7,645 nt of DNA from Desulfobacterales bacterium (GCA_027061865.1 JAMOVZ010000337.1:1-7645); one strand, 5' to 3'; positions 1 through 6,546 are shown, counted from the first letter of the stretch. Notes: a model not told the origin generated them from the sequence alone. Made by a program: numbers and translations.

Positions 1-825
1 GGCGGTGAAGATTCCCTCCAATTGCTCCGGGGTCAGGGCCTTGAGATAGTTTTCATCGCTTGCCAGGGCCACGATCTTGATTTTATTTTTGAGCCCGAAC
101 TCGGTAAACTGCTTGATAAAGGTAAATCCATCAGCACCGGGCACGATGAGCATCAAGACCTTTGCGCCGCTCTTGGCGATTTTGTTGATCGTAGGGGCAA
201 AATCCTTAACGCCGAAAGGCGTGTACTCAATACCCACGATCTCCCCACCGATTTTCTTCACATTGCGCTTGATTGCCTCGGTCATCTTGTGGGGCCAAAC
301 GTAGTCATAACCAAAGACATAAAAGGTTTTTCCGTAATGCTCGCCCATCCAGGGAATAAGCTTGTCTATATCGTGATCCGGAATAGCACTGTATAAGAAC
401 ACGTAACGGTTGCATGTTCCTCCTTCATAGTCGATCCCGTATAGAAGAGGTGTCTTATACTTGACCACGACGGGCACCATCGCATCCCGCGCGGCAGAGC
501 TGACAGGGCCGAGTACAGCTACCACGCCATATTTCAGAATCGCCTTTTTCGTGTTTGCGACCGCTGTTTTTGGATCGGTTTTGTTGTCGAGGATCACAAG
601 TTCCAGTTTGCGCCCGAGAACCCCCCCGGCCTTGTTGATCTCCGCAACGGCCATTTTCGCCCCCCGCAGGCCAAGTTTTCCGTAGATCTCAAATCCGCCC
701 GACAAGGGCAACACTACTCCGATCTTGATGGAATCCTTTGCCGCGGAGGCGGGAACTCCTCCCATAATGAATAACGCTCCAGCCAGCCCTATCGCCAAAA
801 ATACGACCAAACTTTTTCTCAACAT
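1..825 (-). CDS. Urea/amide-type ABC transporter substrate-binding protein (UrtA/FmdD-like), C-terminus cut by window edge
   Basis: Periplasmic type I binding protein that captures the solute and delivers it to the two permeases encoded upstream. The frame is open from ATG at 825 to position 1 (275 codons), so perhaps a third of the usual roughly 400-residue protein lies outside the window. Residues 1-28 form a signal peptide: basic MLRKS, a hydrophobic core, then PASA before AKD, a good signal peptidase I site. The mature protein opens with IKIGVVLPLSG and contains NKAGGVLGRKLEL, typical of the fold. GIDYEGGTCN (residues 130-139), YSAIPDHDID, VFGYDYVWPHK and GGEIVGIEYTPFG resemble UrtA/AmiC-type proteins more than LivJ/LivK (family knowledge, from memory). 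The start overlaps the permease stop by 7 bases (ATGTTGA) and has the strongest ribosome site of the operon, AGGAGG 7 bases upstream. The ligand is unknown; urea, a short amide or an amino acid are all possible. Confidence 0.9.
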   Translation of the reverse strand, partial: MLRKSLVVFLAIGLAGALFIMGGVPASAAKDSIKIGVVLPLSGGFEIYGKLGLRGAKMAVAEINKAGGVLGRKLELVILDNKTDPKTAVANTKKAILKYGVVAVLGPVSSAARDAMVPVVVKYKTPLLYGIDYEGGTCNRYVFLYSAIPDHDIDKLIPWMGEHYGKTFYVFGYDYVWPHKMTEAIKRNVKKIGGEIVGIEYTPFGVKDFAPTINKIAKSGAKVLMLIVPGADGFTFIKQFTEFGLKNKIKIVALASDENYLKALTPEQLEGIFTA

Positions 826-1850
826 ACCCTTCCCTCCTTTTTGGTTTTGGACCTTTGCGGGGACGTCACGCTCCAGCCCTTGTTTCTGTTTTCTAAAAGC
901 CTCCCGAAAAGCCCTTGAGGAAAAAAGATCACACTCAGGAGAAAGATAAACCCGATGATCAGTACCCAGTACTCTGAAAGGGCCTCGGAGAGATAATTCT
1001 CCAGGAGTTTCACCGTTACTGCTCCCATGAAAGAGGCTATCAATCCCTCGCGTCCTCCCAGCGCCGTCCAAATTAGCACCTCAGTGGACATCTTAAACCC
1101 CAACTCAGTGGGGCTTACGAACTCGGCCGCCGCCGCAAACAAGGCACCGGCAAGCCCTGCCACAGAGGCTCCAATAGCAAAAACCTTGATCTTGTACTTC
1201 GTGGCGTGAAATCCAAAGGATTCAGCCCTCGCCTCGTTATGCTTTATCGCGGAGATAATCGCACCGAAAGGGGAGTTGACCACCCGCCTCAAAAAGAGGT
1301 AGGCACAAAGGGACAATACAAAAACAAGCAGATACAAATGCCTGGGATCGGAAAATTCCCACCCCGCAAAAGACAGTGCAGGTACGCTGCTGATCCCGTT
1401 GTAACCTCCCGTGTAATACCAGTTAATAAAGATTCTTTCCACCAGTACGCTGATGGCCAGGGTCACGATCCCGAGATAGGGGCCTGAAAGCCGCCCATAA
1501 AAAAGGAACCACCCCAGGATAAGTGCAAAGAGGGCGTTAAACCCCACCGCCGCCAGGATCCCTGCCAAGCTGGAAGACAAGATGCCGTCCATGCCGGGGA
1601 TCATCTGCTTTGTCACCATGGCCATGATGTAAGCCCCCAGGCCGAAAAAGACGGCATGGCCGAAGCACAACAGGCCCACATATCCCCAAAGGAGAGAGAG
1701 GCTCATGGCGAACATGCCATATACCAGCAGGAGGGTAAACTGGTTGACGAGGTAGAGGTTTCCCACGAAAGGGAGCAAAAGAAAGAATGCAAGCACCAGG
1801 AGCCGGGGAATCCCGGGAATCAGCATGTATGTCCGGGACTCTTTAATCAC
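819..1850 (-). CDS. ABC transporter permease, LivM/UrtC-like
   Basis: Inner-membrane permease, one of two that form the translocation pore of the importer. The protein is mostly hydrophobic with about nine or ten predicted membrane segments. It carries the family motif GYVGLLCFGHAVFFGLGAY near the N-terminus and the cytoplasmic coupling region with IKHNEARAESFGF. The stretch LIWTALGGREGL, followed by LSEALSEYWVLIIGFIFLL and FFPQGLFG, is closer to UrtC of urea transporters than to LivM (inference from family knowledge). The C-terminus is a short basic tail whose codons contain the ribosome site of the next gene. Start choice: the longest frame begins at TTG 1865, but GTG 1850 is preferred because GGAAGG lies 7 bases before it and the overlap with the upstream permease then shrinks from 23 to 8 bases. 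ATG 1826 is a third option. Confidence 0.9.
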   Translation of the reverse strand: MIKESRTYMLIPGIPRLLVLAFFLLLPFVGNLYLVNQFTLLLVYGMFAMSLSLLWGYVGLLCFGHAVFFGLGAYIMAMVTKQMIPGMDGILSSSLAGILAAVGFNALFALILGWFLFYGRLSGPYLGIVTLAISVLVERIFINWYYTGGYNGISSVPALSFAGWEFSDPRHLYLLVFVLSLCAYLFLRRVVNSPFGAIISAIKHNEARAESFGFHATKYKIKVFAIGASVAGLAGALFAAAAEFVSPTELGFKMSTEVLIWTALGGREGLIASFMGAVTVKLLENYLSEALSEYWVLIIGFIFLLSVIFFPQGLFGRLLENRNKGWSVTSPQRSKTKKEGRVC

Positions 1851-2700
1851 GGGCCTTCCTTCCAAGTATGCCTTCCGGCCGCATTCGGATTATAATGATG
1901 GCCAGGGAGAAGACGACGATTTGGGCAACCACAGGTGAGTAAACTGATGAAATGGCGTTTTGGGCCCCGCCAATCACGCCGCCCCCAACAAGGATGCCTC
2001 CCAGGGAACTCGCTCCGCCTACCAGGATGGCCAGGAAGGCGGGAATGAAAAAACCCAATCCCATGTGTGGATCACAGCTCATCAAAGGGGCCATGGTCGC
2101 CCCCGCCAGCCCGGCAATGGCTGAGCCGAGGGAAAACGTGGTGAGGTACATGCGCCGGGTGTTTATTCCAAGGGAGGCGGCCATGTTGGGATTGGCGATG
2201 ACGGCCCGGGCCCCCAATCCGAAATCAGTTTTCAGGAAAAGGTAAAAGGTCGCAGCGATCACGAACAGCGCCACCCCCATGATGAAAAGCCTGTAGGAAG
2301 GATAGGAAATTCCCGCAAAGGTCACCATCTCCGGCATAGGGGGTTTGACCATCAATCCCTCCGGGCCAAAGGTGAGGATGATTCCCTGTTTTATGACGAT
2401 ACTCACTCCCCAAGTTGCAAGGATGGTATCGAGGATCCGGTGGTATAGCCTCCGCACGAGGACGGCCTCCAAAATCGCTCCAAGAAGCCCGACAAGGATG
2501 GGGGCGAAGATGAACCCGACCCAGAACCCCAGGCCCATCTTAGAGGTCAGCACCACGGTATAGGCCCCGAGGAGGAAAAACTCCCCATGGGCCATGTTGA
2601 TGACGTTCATCAGCCCGAAGATGATGACCAGTCCCATGGCCACCAGAATGAGCACAAGGATATAATTCAATCCATTGAGAATCTGAACTGCGGCGCTCAT
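1843..2700 (-). CDS. ABC transporter permease, LivH/UrtB-like
   Basis: Second inner-membrane permease of the importer, 285 residues, a normal length for LivH or a short UrtB. Hydrophobic segments cover most of the protein. Family motifs are GLMNVINMAHGEFFLLGAY (residues 29-47) and a cytoplasmic coupling loop around RAVIANPNMAASLGINTRR. The later segment GFFIPAFLAILVGGASSLGG and the ending RMRPEGILGRKARD are also typical. RRLYHRILDTILATWGVS resembles UrtB, which supports the urea/amide-type reading. ATG 2700 shares one base with the TGA of the upstream ATPase gene (TGATG), and no strong Shine-Dalgarno sequence is visible, so translation probably depends on coupling to the upstream gene. Its own stop overlaps the start of the next permease. 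Confidence 0.92.
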   Translation of the reverse strand: MSAAVQILNGLNYILVLILVAMGLVIIFGLMNVINMAHGEFFLLGAYTVVLTSKMGLGFWVGFIFAPILVGLLGAILEAVLVRRLYHRILDTILATWGVSIVIKQGIILTFGPEGLMVKPPMPEMVTFAGISYPSYRLFIMGVALFVIAATFYLFLKTDFGLGARAVIANPNMAASLGINTRRMYLTTFSLGSAIAGLAGATMAPLMSCDPHMGLGFFIPAFLAILVGGASSLGGILVGGGVIGGAQNAISSVYSPVVAQIVVFSLAIIIIRMRPEGILGRKARD

Positions 2701-3401
2701 CAGACACTCATGTACCGTGTGATGATGGATTCATCCCGCATAATCTCCTCCATAGCGCACGCATAGGCGATCCGCCCTTTCTCCATGAAGGCACACGAAT
2801 CGGCAATGTCGGAAATCATATTGATGTTCTGTTCCACGACAAGAATGGTCAACCCGGTCTCCTGATTAATCTTTTTAAGAATTTCAGCGATTTCCTCGAC
2901 AATGGAGGGCTGAATCCCTTCCGAGGGCTCGTCGAGCAGGAGAAGCTTCGGCCTCCCCACAAGGGCCCGGGCAATGGCAAGCATCTGTTGCTGCCCGCCG
3001 GAAAACGACCCTGCCCGCTGATTTTCCCGTTCTTTTAGCAAGGGGAAATAGTCGTAGATCTCCTTTGGGATCACCCGCTCAGCCCTGGGAAATCTCAGCA
3101 AGCCAACGCGGAGATTCTCCAGGACACTGAACGAGGCAAAGATCTCCCGCCCCTGGGGAACATAACCGACCCCTTCCAAGGCAATCTGGAAGGTTGGCAT
3201 TCCCGTAACGGATCTTCCTTCTACTGCCACCTCACCACGCCTGATCTTCACCAACCCCATGATGGCCTTCAAGAGGGTGCTTTTCCCCATCCCGTTTCTT
3301 CCCATCAGGGCCTTGATCTCCCCTATCTCAACAGAGAGATCGACCCCTTGAAGGGCAAGGCTCTCGCCGTAAGAGGCCTCAAGGCCCTGGACACGGAGCA
3401 T
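2700..3401 (-). CDS. ABC transporter ATP-binding protein, LivF/UrtE-like
   Basis: Cytoplasmic ATPase that pairs with the other ATPase to power the importer. Counting from ATG 3401 the protein has 233 residues. Walker A is GRNGMGKST (34-42), the Q-loop region is GYVPQGREIF (79-88), the ABC signature is FSGGQQQ (133-139), Walker B is KLLLLDEP (152-159), and the D-loop region is SEGIQPSI. The EGIQPS sequence and the RNGMGK P-loop are shared with UrtE. The switch position reads VVEQN instead of the usual histidine, which is normal for the LivF/UrtE family and not a defect. ATG 3401 shares one base with the upstream TGA (TGATG); GGAGG lies 8 bases before it. GTG 3404, with 5-base spacing and one extra residue, is an alternative start. 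Confidence 0.93.
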   Translation of the reverse strand: MLRVQGLEASYGESLALQGVDLSVEIGEIKALMGRNGMGKSTLLKAIMGLVKIRRGEVAVEGRSVTGMPTFQIALEGVGYVPQGREIFASFSVLENLRVGLLRFPRAERVIPKEIYDYFPLLKERENQRAGSFSGGQQQMLAIARALVGRPKLLLLDEPSEGIQPSIVEEIAEILKKINQETGLTILVVEQNINMISDIADSCAFMEKGRIAYACAMEEIMRDESIITRYMSV

Positions 3402-4168
3402 CACCGGTGCCTCCCGAGGTAAATATCATGAATGTCTTTATCTGCCTGGATCTCTTCGTAAGTCCCTTCCCGAAAGATACTTCCCTTGTACATTACAGTT
3501 ATTTTCCGGGCCACCTCTTTCACGAAACCCAGGTCGTGCTCAATGACCATTACGCTGATATTTGACGATTCCGAGATCTCCTGGACCAGGTCCGCCGTGA
3601 TCTTTGTTTCGGCTATTGTCATCCCGGCGGTCGGTTCATCAAGGAGCATGAGCCTCGGGCGGCTGGCCAGAACCATTCCGATCTCAAGCCATTGCTTCTG
3701 CCCATGGGCAAGATTCCCAGCAAGTTCACCCGCCTGCCCTGCGAGATTAACCCGTTCGAGCAATTCCATGATTTCTTGATGTTCGTTTCTTGAGACGCTG
3801 GAGCGGCCCAATATGGAGGGTTTCATCCGGGCGAAGTACGGGATCCTCATGTTTTCATAGACGGTCAATCCTTCAAACACAGAGGGGACTTGAAACTTCC
3901 TGTAAATTCCAAGCCGACTGATTTCCGGAACCGGCCATGCCGTGATCTCCCGGCCCTCAAAGATTACTCTCCCCGCCGTGGGTTTGAGGTTGCCGGTGAT
4001 GAGGTTGAACAGGGTGGTCTTGCCACATCCATTAGGGCCAATGATACATCGGAGCTCCCCGTATTCCAGCCGCAAATCGAGATTTTCAACAGCCGTAAGC
4101 CCCCCAAATGTCTTCCGTAACCCATTTACCTCTAAAATGTGCTTCGGTTTCCCGTCTCCGGCCAACAA
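3401..4168 (-). CDS. ABC transporter ATP-binding protein, LivG/UrtD-like
   Basis: First gene of the importer operon and the partner ATPase, 255 residues. Walker A is GPNGCGKTT (44-52), the ABC signature is LAHGQKQ (153-159), Walker B is LMLLDEP (173-179), and the H-loop histidine is H211 in VIEHD. Diagnostic stretches are GELRCIIGPNG, YRKFQVPSVFEGLTVYEN, HGQKQWLEIGM and DEPTAGMTIAET. These match UrtD of urea transporters better than LivG, which usually has ARTFQ and LSYGQQR at these places (family knowledge, from memory). The start is TTG at 4168, with a second TTG directly after it. The nearest purine-rich site, AAAGGA, sits about 13 bases upstream, which is long, so the start is uncertain. 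Conserved sequence begins at ILEVNGL, residue 11. No ATG or GTG serves better. Confidence 0.92.
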   Translation of the reverse strand: MLAGDGKPKHILEVNGLRKTFGGLTAVENLDLRLEYGELRCIIGPNGCGKTTLFNLITGNLKPTAGRVIFEGREITAWPVPEISRLGIYRKFQVPSVFEGLTVYENMRIPYFARMKPSILGRSSVSRNEHQEIMELLERVNLAGQAGELAGNLAHGQKQWLEIGMVLASRPRLMLLDEPTAGMTIAETKITADLVQEISESSNISVMVIEHDLGFVKEVARKITVMYKGSIFREGTYEEIQADKDIHDIYLGRHR

Positions 4169-4197
4169 GATCGGTACGTATTCCTTTCTTCTGCCTG

Positions 4198-4213
4198 CGT
4201 ATAATCGTATAAT
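4198..4213. repeat. 8-bp tandem repeat in the importer leader
   Basis: CGTATAAT occurs twice in direct succession (4198-4205 and 4206-4213). On the minus strand it lies just downstream of the predicted transcription start and 30-45 bases before the TTG start codon, so it could be an operator half-site pair or a leader element. Each copy contains TATAAT on the plus strand, but no matching -35 box is seen at the right distance for plus-strand transcription. A chance duplication is possible. Confidence 0.5.
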
Positions 4214-4222
4214 AAAGTACTA

Positions 4223-4251
4223 TTGATACCCTCTGTTCATTTTTTTGTCAA
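4223..4251 (-). promoter_or_regulatory. Sigma70-type promoter for the ABC importer operon
   Basis: Read on the minus strand, a perfect -35 box TTGACA (4251-4246) is followed after exactly 17 bases by TATCAA (4228-4223), four of six matches to the consensus -10 box. Transcription would start near 4216, leaving a leader of about 48 bases before the TTG start of the first ATPase. The location, orientation and spacing fit. The -10 box is imperfect and no experimental start is known. Confidence 0.6.
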
Positions 4252-4291
4252 TTTCTTTAAAACCATCACAAATGAGCCTTGCAATTTCAAA

Positions 4292-4310
4292 CCGCCTGCG
4301 CGGCAGGCGG
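4292..4310. repeat. GC-rich REP-like palindrome
   Basis: CCGCCTGC (4292-4299) and GCAGGCGG (4303-4310) form a perfect 8-bp stem around a 3-base GCG loop, a very stable hairpin. No T-run follows on the plus strand. On the minus strand only TTTG follows, so it is a poor intrinsic terminator in either direction. Its sequence is like the short dispersed GC palindromes found between genes in many bacterial genomes. Only one copy is present here, so a repeat family is an inference. Confidence 0.5.
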
Positions 4311-4377
4311 GGGTAAGCTTCATCCAGCTCTATTTATGGTGGAAACCAGCTTTATAATAACCCTCCCCCGTTATTTT

Positions 4378-4404
4378 TGACAGCCACGGTCAAAGAAGCT
4401 GTCA
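4378..4404. repeat. Inverted repeat TGACAGC-N13-GCTGTCA
   Basis: Two perfect 7-bp arms (4378-4384 and 4398-4404) flank 13 bases. A shorter nested pair, TTGAC/GTCAA (4377-4381 and 4389-4393), shares the left arm, so two alternative pairings are possible. No T-run follows on either strand, which argues against a terminator. It could be a regulator binding site or a small RNA structure, or be chance. Confidence 0.35.
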
Positions 4405-4810
4405 CCTGTCGGCTCTCAGCACCCAGGAATTTATGCAGAAAAGGGGAAGTTTACCCTCCTGATGGGTTGTGTGGCAGGGATAAAGGTTGAAGATGCAAAA
4501 AGATTCGCCACCAGAGTGCGTTCCGGCATATTTCCCAGCGCCCGGCCAATACCACGAATCAACCTATTAGCATTTCCACAAAGTGGCTAGACCGAAGGGA
4601 AGGAAAGAACATGGCAAGAGAGCCAGGAAGTCAAACAGCAAGATGAGGGGTAGGCAAGCTTGGAGGAGAATGTGACGGGGCTACGGATAATAAAATAACT
4701 TGCGGAGTTAACCGAAGGGCGTTGCGGTAAAAAGGGAGTAGGTGGGTGAGCTAGGGCTTGAAAAAAGATCGGTGCAGGGTTATGGTCGCCTAAATTCTGA
4801 AAGGGGAAAA

Positions 4811-5539
4811 ATGGATATGCAAGTGGAAGAAGGGGTGTATTTTATACAAGGGCAGGACGAGTTTATTCCCGACTCCCATGTTTATGTGCTGGGTGAGCCT
4901 GGCTCAGATGATGTGACCTTGATCGATGCAGGTCTCATGGGCAAGACTGGATACAAGGTGGGGCGCTTGGAGGCCTTAGGCTTTGACCCAAAGGCCATAA
5001 AAAGAATCATCATGACCCACTGCCATCTGGATCACATTGGCTGCCTGCCAGAACTGAGAGAAGCGCTGGACAGCCCAGAACTCTGGGTCCATGAATCAGA
5101 GGCCCAGGCACTGGAGGAGGGCGATGAGCGGGTGGTATATGGAATGGATATGTTCAAGGGCATGTGCCAGGCCCAATATGGCCTGAAGGATGGCGTATTC
5201 ACCTTTCAGGTCCAAAGAAAGCTGAAGGACGGCGACGAATTGTTCCTTGGCGGGACCACCTGGCAGGTGCTCCACATCCCGGGCCACTCTCCTGGGAGTA
5301 TTGCCCTCTATGAGGCCCAAAGAAAAATCTTGATTCCAGGCGACACGCTTTATGCAGACTATGCGATCGGTAGGTTTGATCTCTTTGGGGCAAGCGGGCC
5401 ACAGCTTAAGGACTCCCTCATGAGGCTTGCCTCCCTGGAGATAGAAATATTGTTACCAGGGCACAACAGGATAATGAAAGGCGTCCCCCAAGGCTACGCA
5501 GCACAGGTGGCAAAGCAGTGGGCCCCTTACTTGAGATAA
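4811..5539 (+). CDS. MBL-fold metallo-hydrolase (glyoxalase II-like superfamily)
   Basis: Cytoplasmic metal-dependent hydrolase of the metallo-beta-lactamase fold, 242 residues from ATG 4811. All metal ligands are visible: the HxHxDH motif HCHLDH (H70, H72, D74, H75), H159 in IPGHSPGS, D178 in PGDTLY and H218 in LLPGHNRIM. The N-terminal strands HVYVLGEPG and VTLIDAGL are also standard. The architecture fits a stand-alone hydrolase; no flavodiiron, lactonase-specific or RNase-specific extension is seen, so the substrate cannot be assigned. The start at 4811 is chosen because AGGGG lies 4 bases before it and conserved sequence begins soon after. The frame extends back to GTG 4742, but those 23 extra residues look non-conserved and lack a good ribosome site. 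It is the first gene of a three-gene operon. Confidence 0.9.
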   Translation: MDMQVEEGVYFIQGQDEFIPDSHVYVLGEPGSDDVTLIDAGLMGKTGYKVGRLEALGFDPKAIKRIIMTHCHLDHIGCLPELREALDSPELWVHESEAQALEEGDERVVYGMDMFKGMCQAQYGLKDGVFTFQVQRKLKDGDELFLGGTTWQVLHIPGHSPGSIALYEAQRKILIPGDTLYADYAIGRFDLFGASGPQLKDSLMRLASLEIEILLPGHNRIMKGVPQGYAAQVAKQWAPYLR

Positions 5540-5583
5540 AGGGGCTGTTTCCTCCTGGGGATCCCTTTGAACCGGATAAATCA

Positions 5584-6051
5584 ATGGCCAAGGCCAGGGT
5601 CATACACACCGTGGGCACTAGCACGCGCTCTAGAGATGAATTTTTCAGGCTTTTGAACGGGTATGGGATAAAGGCAATTGTTGATATTCGCAGGTTTCCC
5701 AAAAGCCACCGCTATCCACATTTCTCCAAGGAATCCCTGCAAAAGGCCTGCAAATGGCAAGGACTGGATTACATATGGCTGGGGGATCTACTGGGAGGGT
5801 TCAGGGCCAAGGGATATGAATCTTACAGGAAGAGCGAGTCATACTTAAAAGGGTTAGCCCAAGTGGAGGAGATTTCCAGAAGGGAGCCGGTCGTGCTTGT
5901 GTGTGCTGAGAGGTTTCCGTGGAAGTGTCACAGGCTGCAGGTTGCCAGGGACTTGGAGGCCAAGGGATGGAAGGTGGTCCATATAATAGAGCGAGACAGG
6001 GTCTGGGCGTCCAAGGAGGCAGTTAATACGCCGATACTAGGAGAAGAGTGA
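5584..6051 (+). CDS. DUF488 family protein
   Basis: A 155-residue protein of the DUF488 family, small cytoplasmic proteins with no established biochemical role. Family hallmarks are the N-terminal VIHTVGTSTRS (residues 6-16), the central VDIRRFPKSHRYPHFS (33-48), and the C-terminal VCAERFPWKCHRLQVA (106-121). In the last of these, C107 and C115 plus H116-R117 form the conserved cysteine/histidine cluster, suggesting a metal-binding or nucleic-acid-related site (inference). ATG 5584 is chosen because the conserved domain starts 5 residues later; it leaves a 44-base gap after the MBL gene. An in-frame GTG at 5518 has AGGTGG 7 bases upstream, would overlap the MBL gene by 22 bases and add 22 residues, so it remains a real alternative. 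The stop overlaps the start of the next gene. Confidence 0.87.
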   Translation: MAKARVIHTVGTSTRSRDEFFRLLNGYGIKAIVDIRRFPKSHRYPHFSKESLQKACKWQGLDYIWLGDLLGGFRAKGYESYRKSESYLKGLAQVEEISRREPVVLVCAERFPWKCHRLQVARDLEAKGWKVVHIIERDRVWASKEAVNTPILGEE

Positions 6052-6521
6052 TGAACGAGCCAAAAAGATTGAATCCTGATTACCTTTCAAAGGTGTTTGA
6101 GCGTGTAAACACATGCCCCTATTTCGGGCTGCTGTCCATTGAGCTTAAGTCATTAGAGTGGGGCAAGTCCCACCTGGAAGTGGAAATCCAGGAAAAGCAC
6201 ATGCAGCCCTATGGCATGGTCCACGGGGGAGTGCACGCATCCATAGTGGATGCAGCCTGTTTCTGGGCCCTTTGGACCCAGGTGGACGGCGATGTGGGCC
6301 TTACCACTGTGGAGATGAAGTTGAATTATTTGGCGCCGGTGAAAGAAGGGCGCATGATAGCCAAGGGAAAGAGCATAAGGGTGGGAAAGACCCTGTGTCT
6401 GGCCGAGGCCTTTGTGGAAGACCACAAAGGCACTCTGGTAGCCCATGGCACTTCCACGTTAATGATCTTAAGGGACCTAAAGATCCCTGGCCAGGACAAG
6501 ATCGGCCCCAAGTTCCTTTGA
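6051..6521 (+). CDS. PaaI-type hotdog-fold thioesterase
   Basis: Predicted acyl-CoA thioesterase of the PaaI/YbgC-like hotdog family, 156 residues, expected to act in the cytoplasm as a homotetramer (family knowledge). The signature is PYGMVHGGVHASIVDAA (53-69), with HGG at 58-60 and D67 in the helix where PaaI enzymes carry the catalytic acidic residue. LTTVEMKLNYLAPVKEG matches the central strand and KGTLVAHGTSTLMIL the last strand. ATG 6051 shares one base with the DUF488 stop (TGATG), and AGGAG (6039-6043) lies 7 bases before it. GTG 6048 directly in front is in frame but only 4 bases from the site. Physiological acyl-CoA substrates, perhaps aromatic or medium-chain, cannot be read from the sequence. 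Confidence 0.9.
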   Translation: MNEPKRLNPDYLSKVFERVNTCPYFGLLSIELKSLEWGKSHLEVEIQEKHMQPYGMVHGGVHASIVDAACFWALWTQVDGDVGLTTVEMKLNYLAPVKEGRMIAKGKSIRVGKTLCLAEAFVEDHKGTLVAHGTSTLMILRDLKIPGQDKIGPKFL

Positions 6522-6546
6522 TATAAAACATATAATGCAGAAGAGA

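Larger units (their letters stand above)
4169..4810. other. Intergenic region between divergent operons
   Basis: About 640 bases separate the leftward importer operon from the rightward hydrolase operon, far more than any other gap in the window. The left end holds the importer promoter and the tandem repeat. The centre holds a GC-rich palindrome and a looser inverted repeat. The frame 4381-4590 (+) is open for 70 codons, including a 42-residue part from ATG 4462 with no ribosome site; the peptide is not recognised. From 4586 to about 4740 the plus strand is strikingly purine-rich and contains ACCGAAGGG twice (4591-4599, 4711-4719). No convincing promoter was found for the rightward operon, and no tRNA, tmRNA, RNase P RNA or SRP RNA hallmark was seen. 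Confidence 0.7.

Noticed and set aside
1206..1487. Plus-strand open frame opposite the LivM/UrtC-like permease gene (other similar ones at 22-396, 1952-2245, 3486-3779 and 3942-4226)
   Set aside because: They lie antisense to genes with clear family motifs, have low-complexity unrecognisable proteins and lack ribosome sites. They are shadows of the real coding strand.
2700..3401. Loss of the H-loop histidine in the LivF/UrtE-like ATPase (VVEQN)
   Set aside because: Glutamine here is normal for this family, so it is not a sign of an inactive ATPase.
4356..4375. AATAAC/GTTATT hairpin as a terminator
   Set aside because: The stem is six bp and mostly AT, with an 8-base C-rich loop and only a short T stretch. 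No gene ends upstream of it on the plus strand.
4612..4647. An 11-codon frame from ATG 4612 with AAGGAAAG upstream, as a leader peptide
   Set aside because: Too short to judge, no attenuation-like hairpins follow and no regulatory codon run is present.
4742..4810. N-terminal extension of the MBL protein from GTG 4742
   Set aside because: It lacks a ribosome site at good spacing and precedes the usual start of the fold, whereas ATG 4811 has AGGGG 4 bases upstream.
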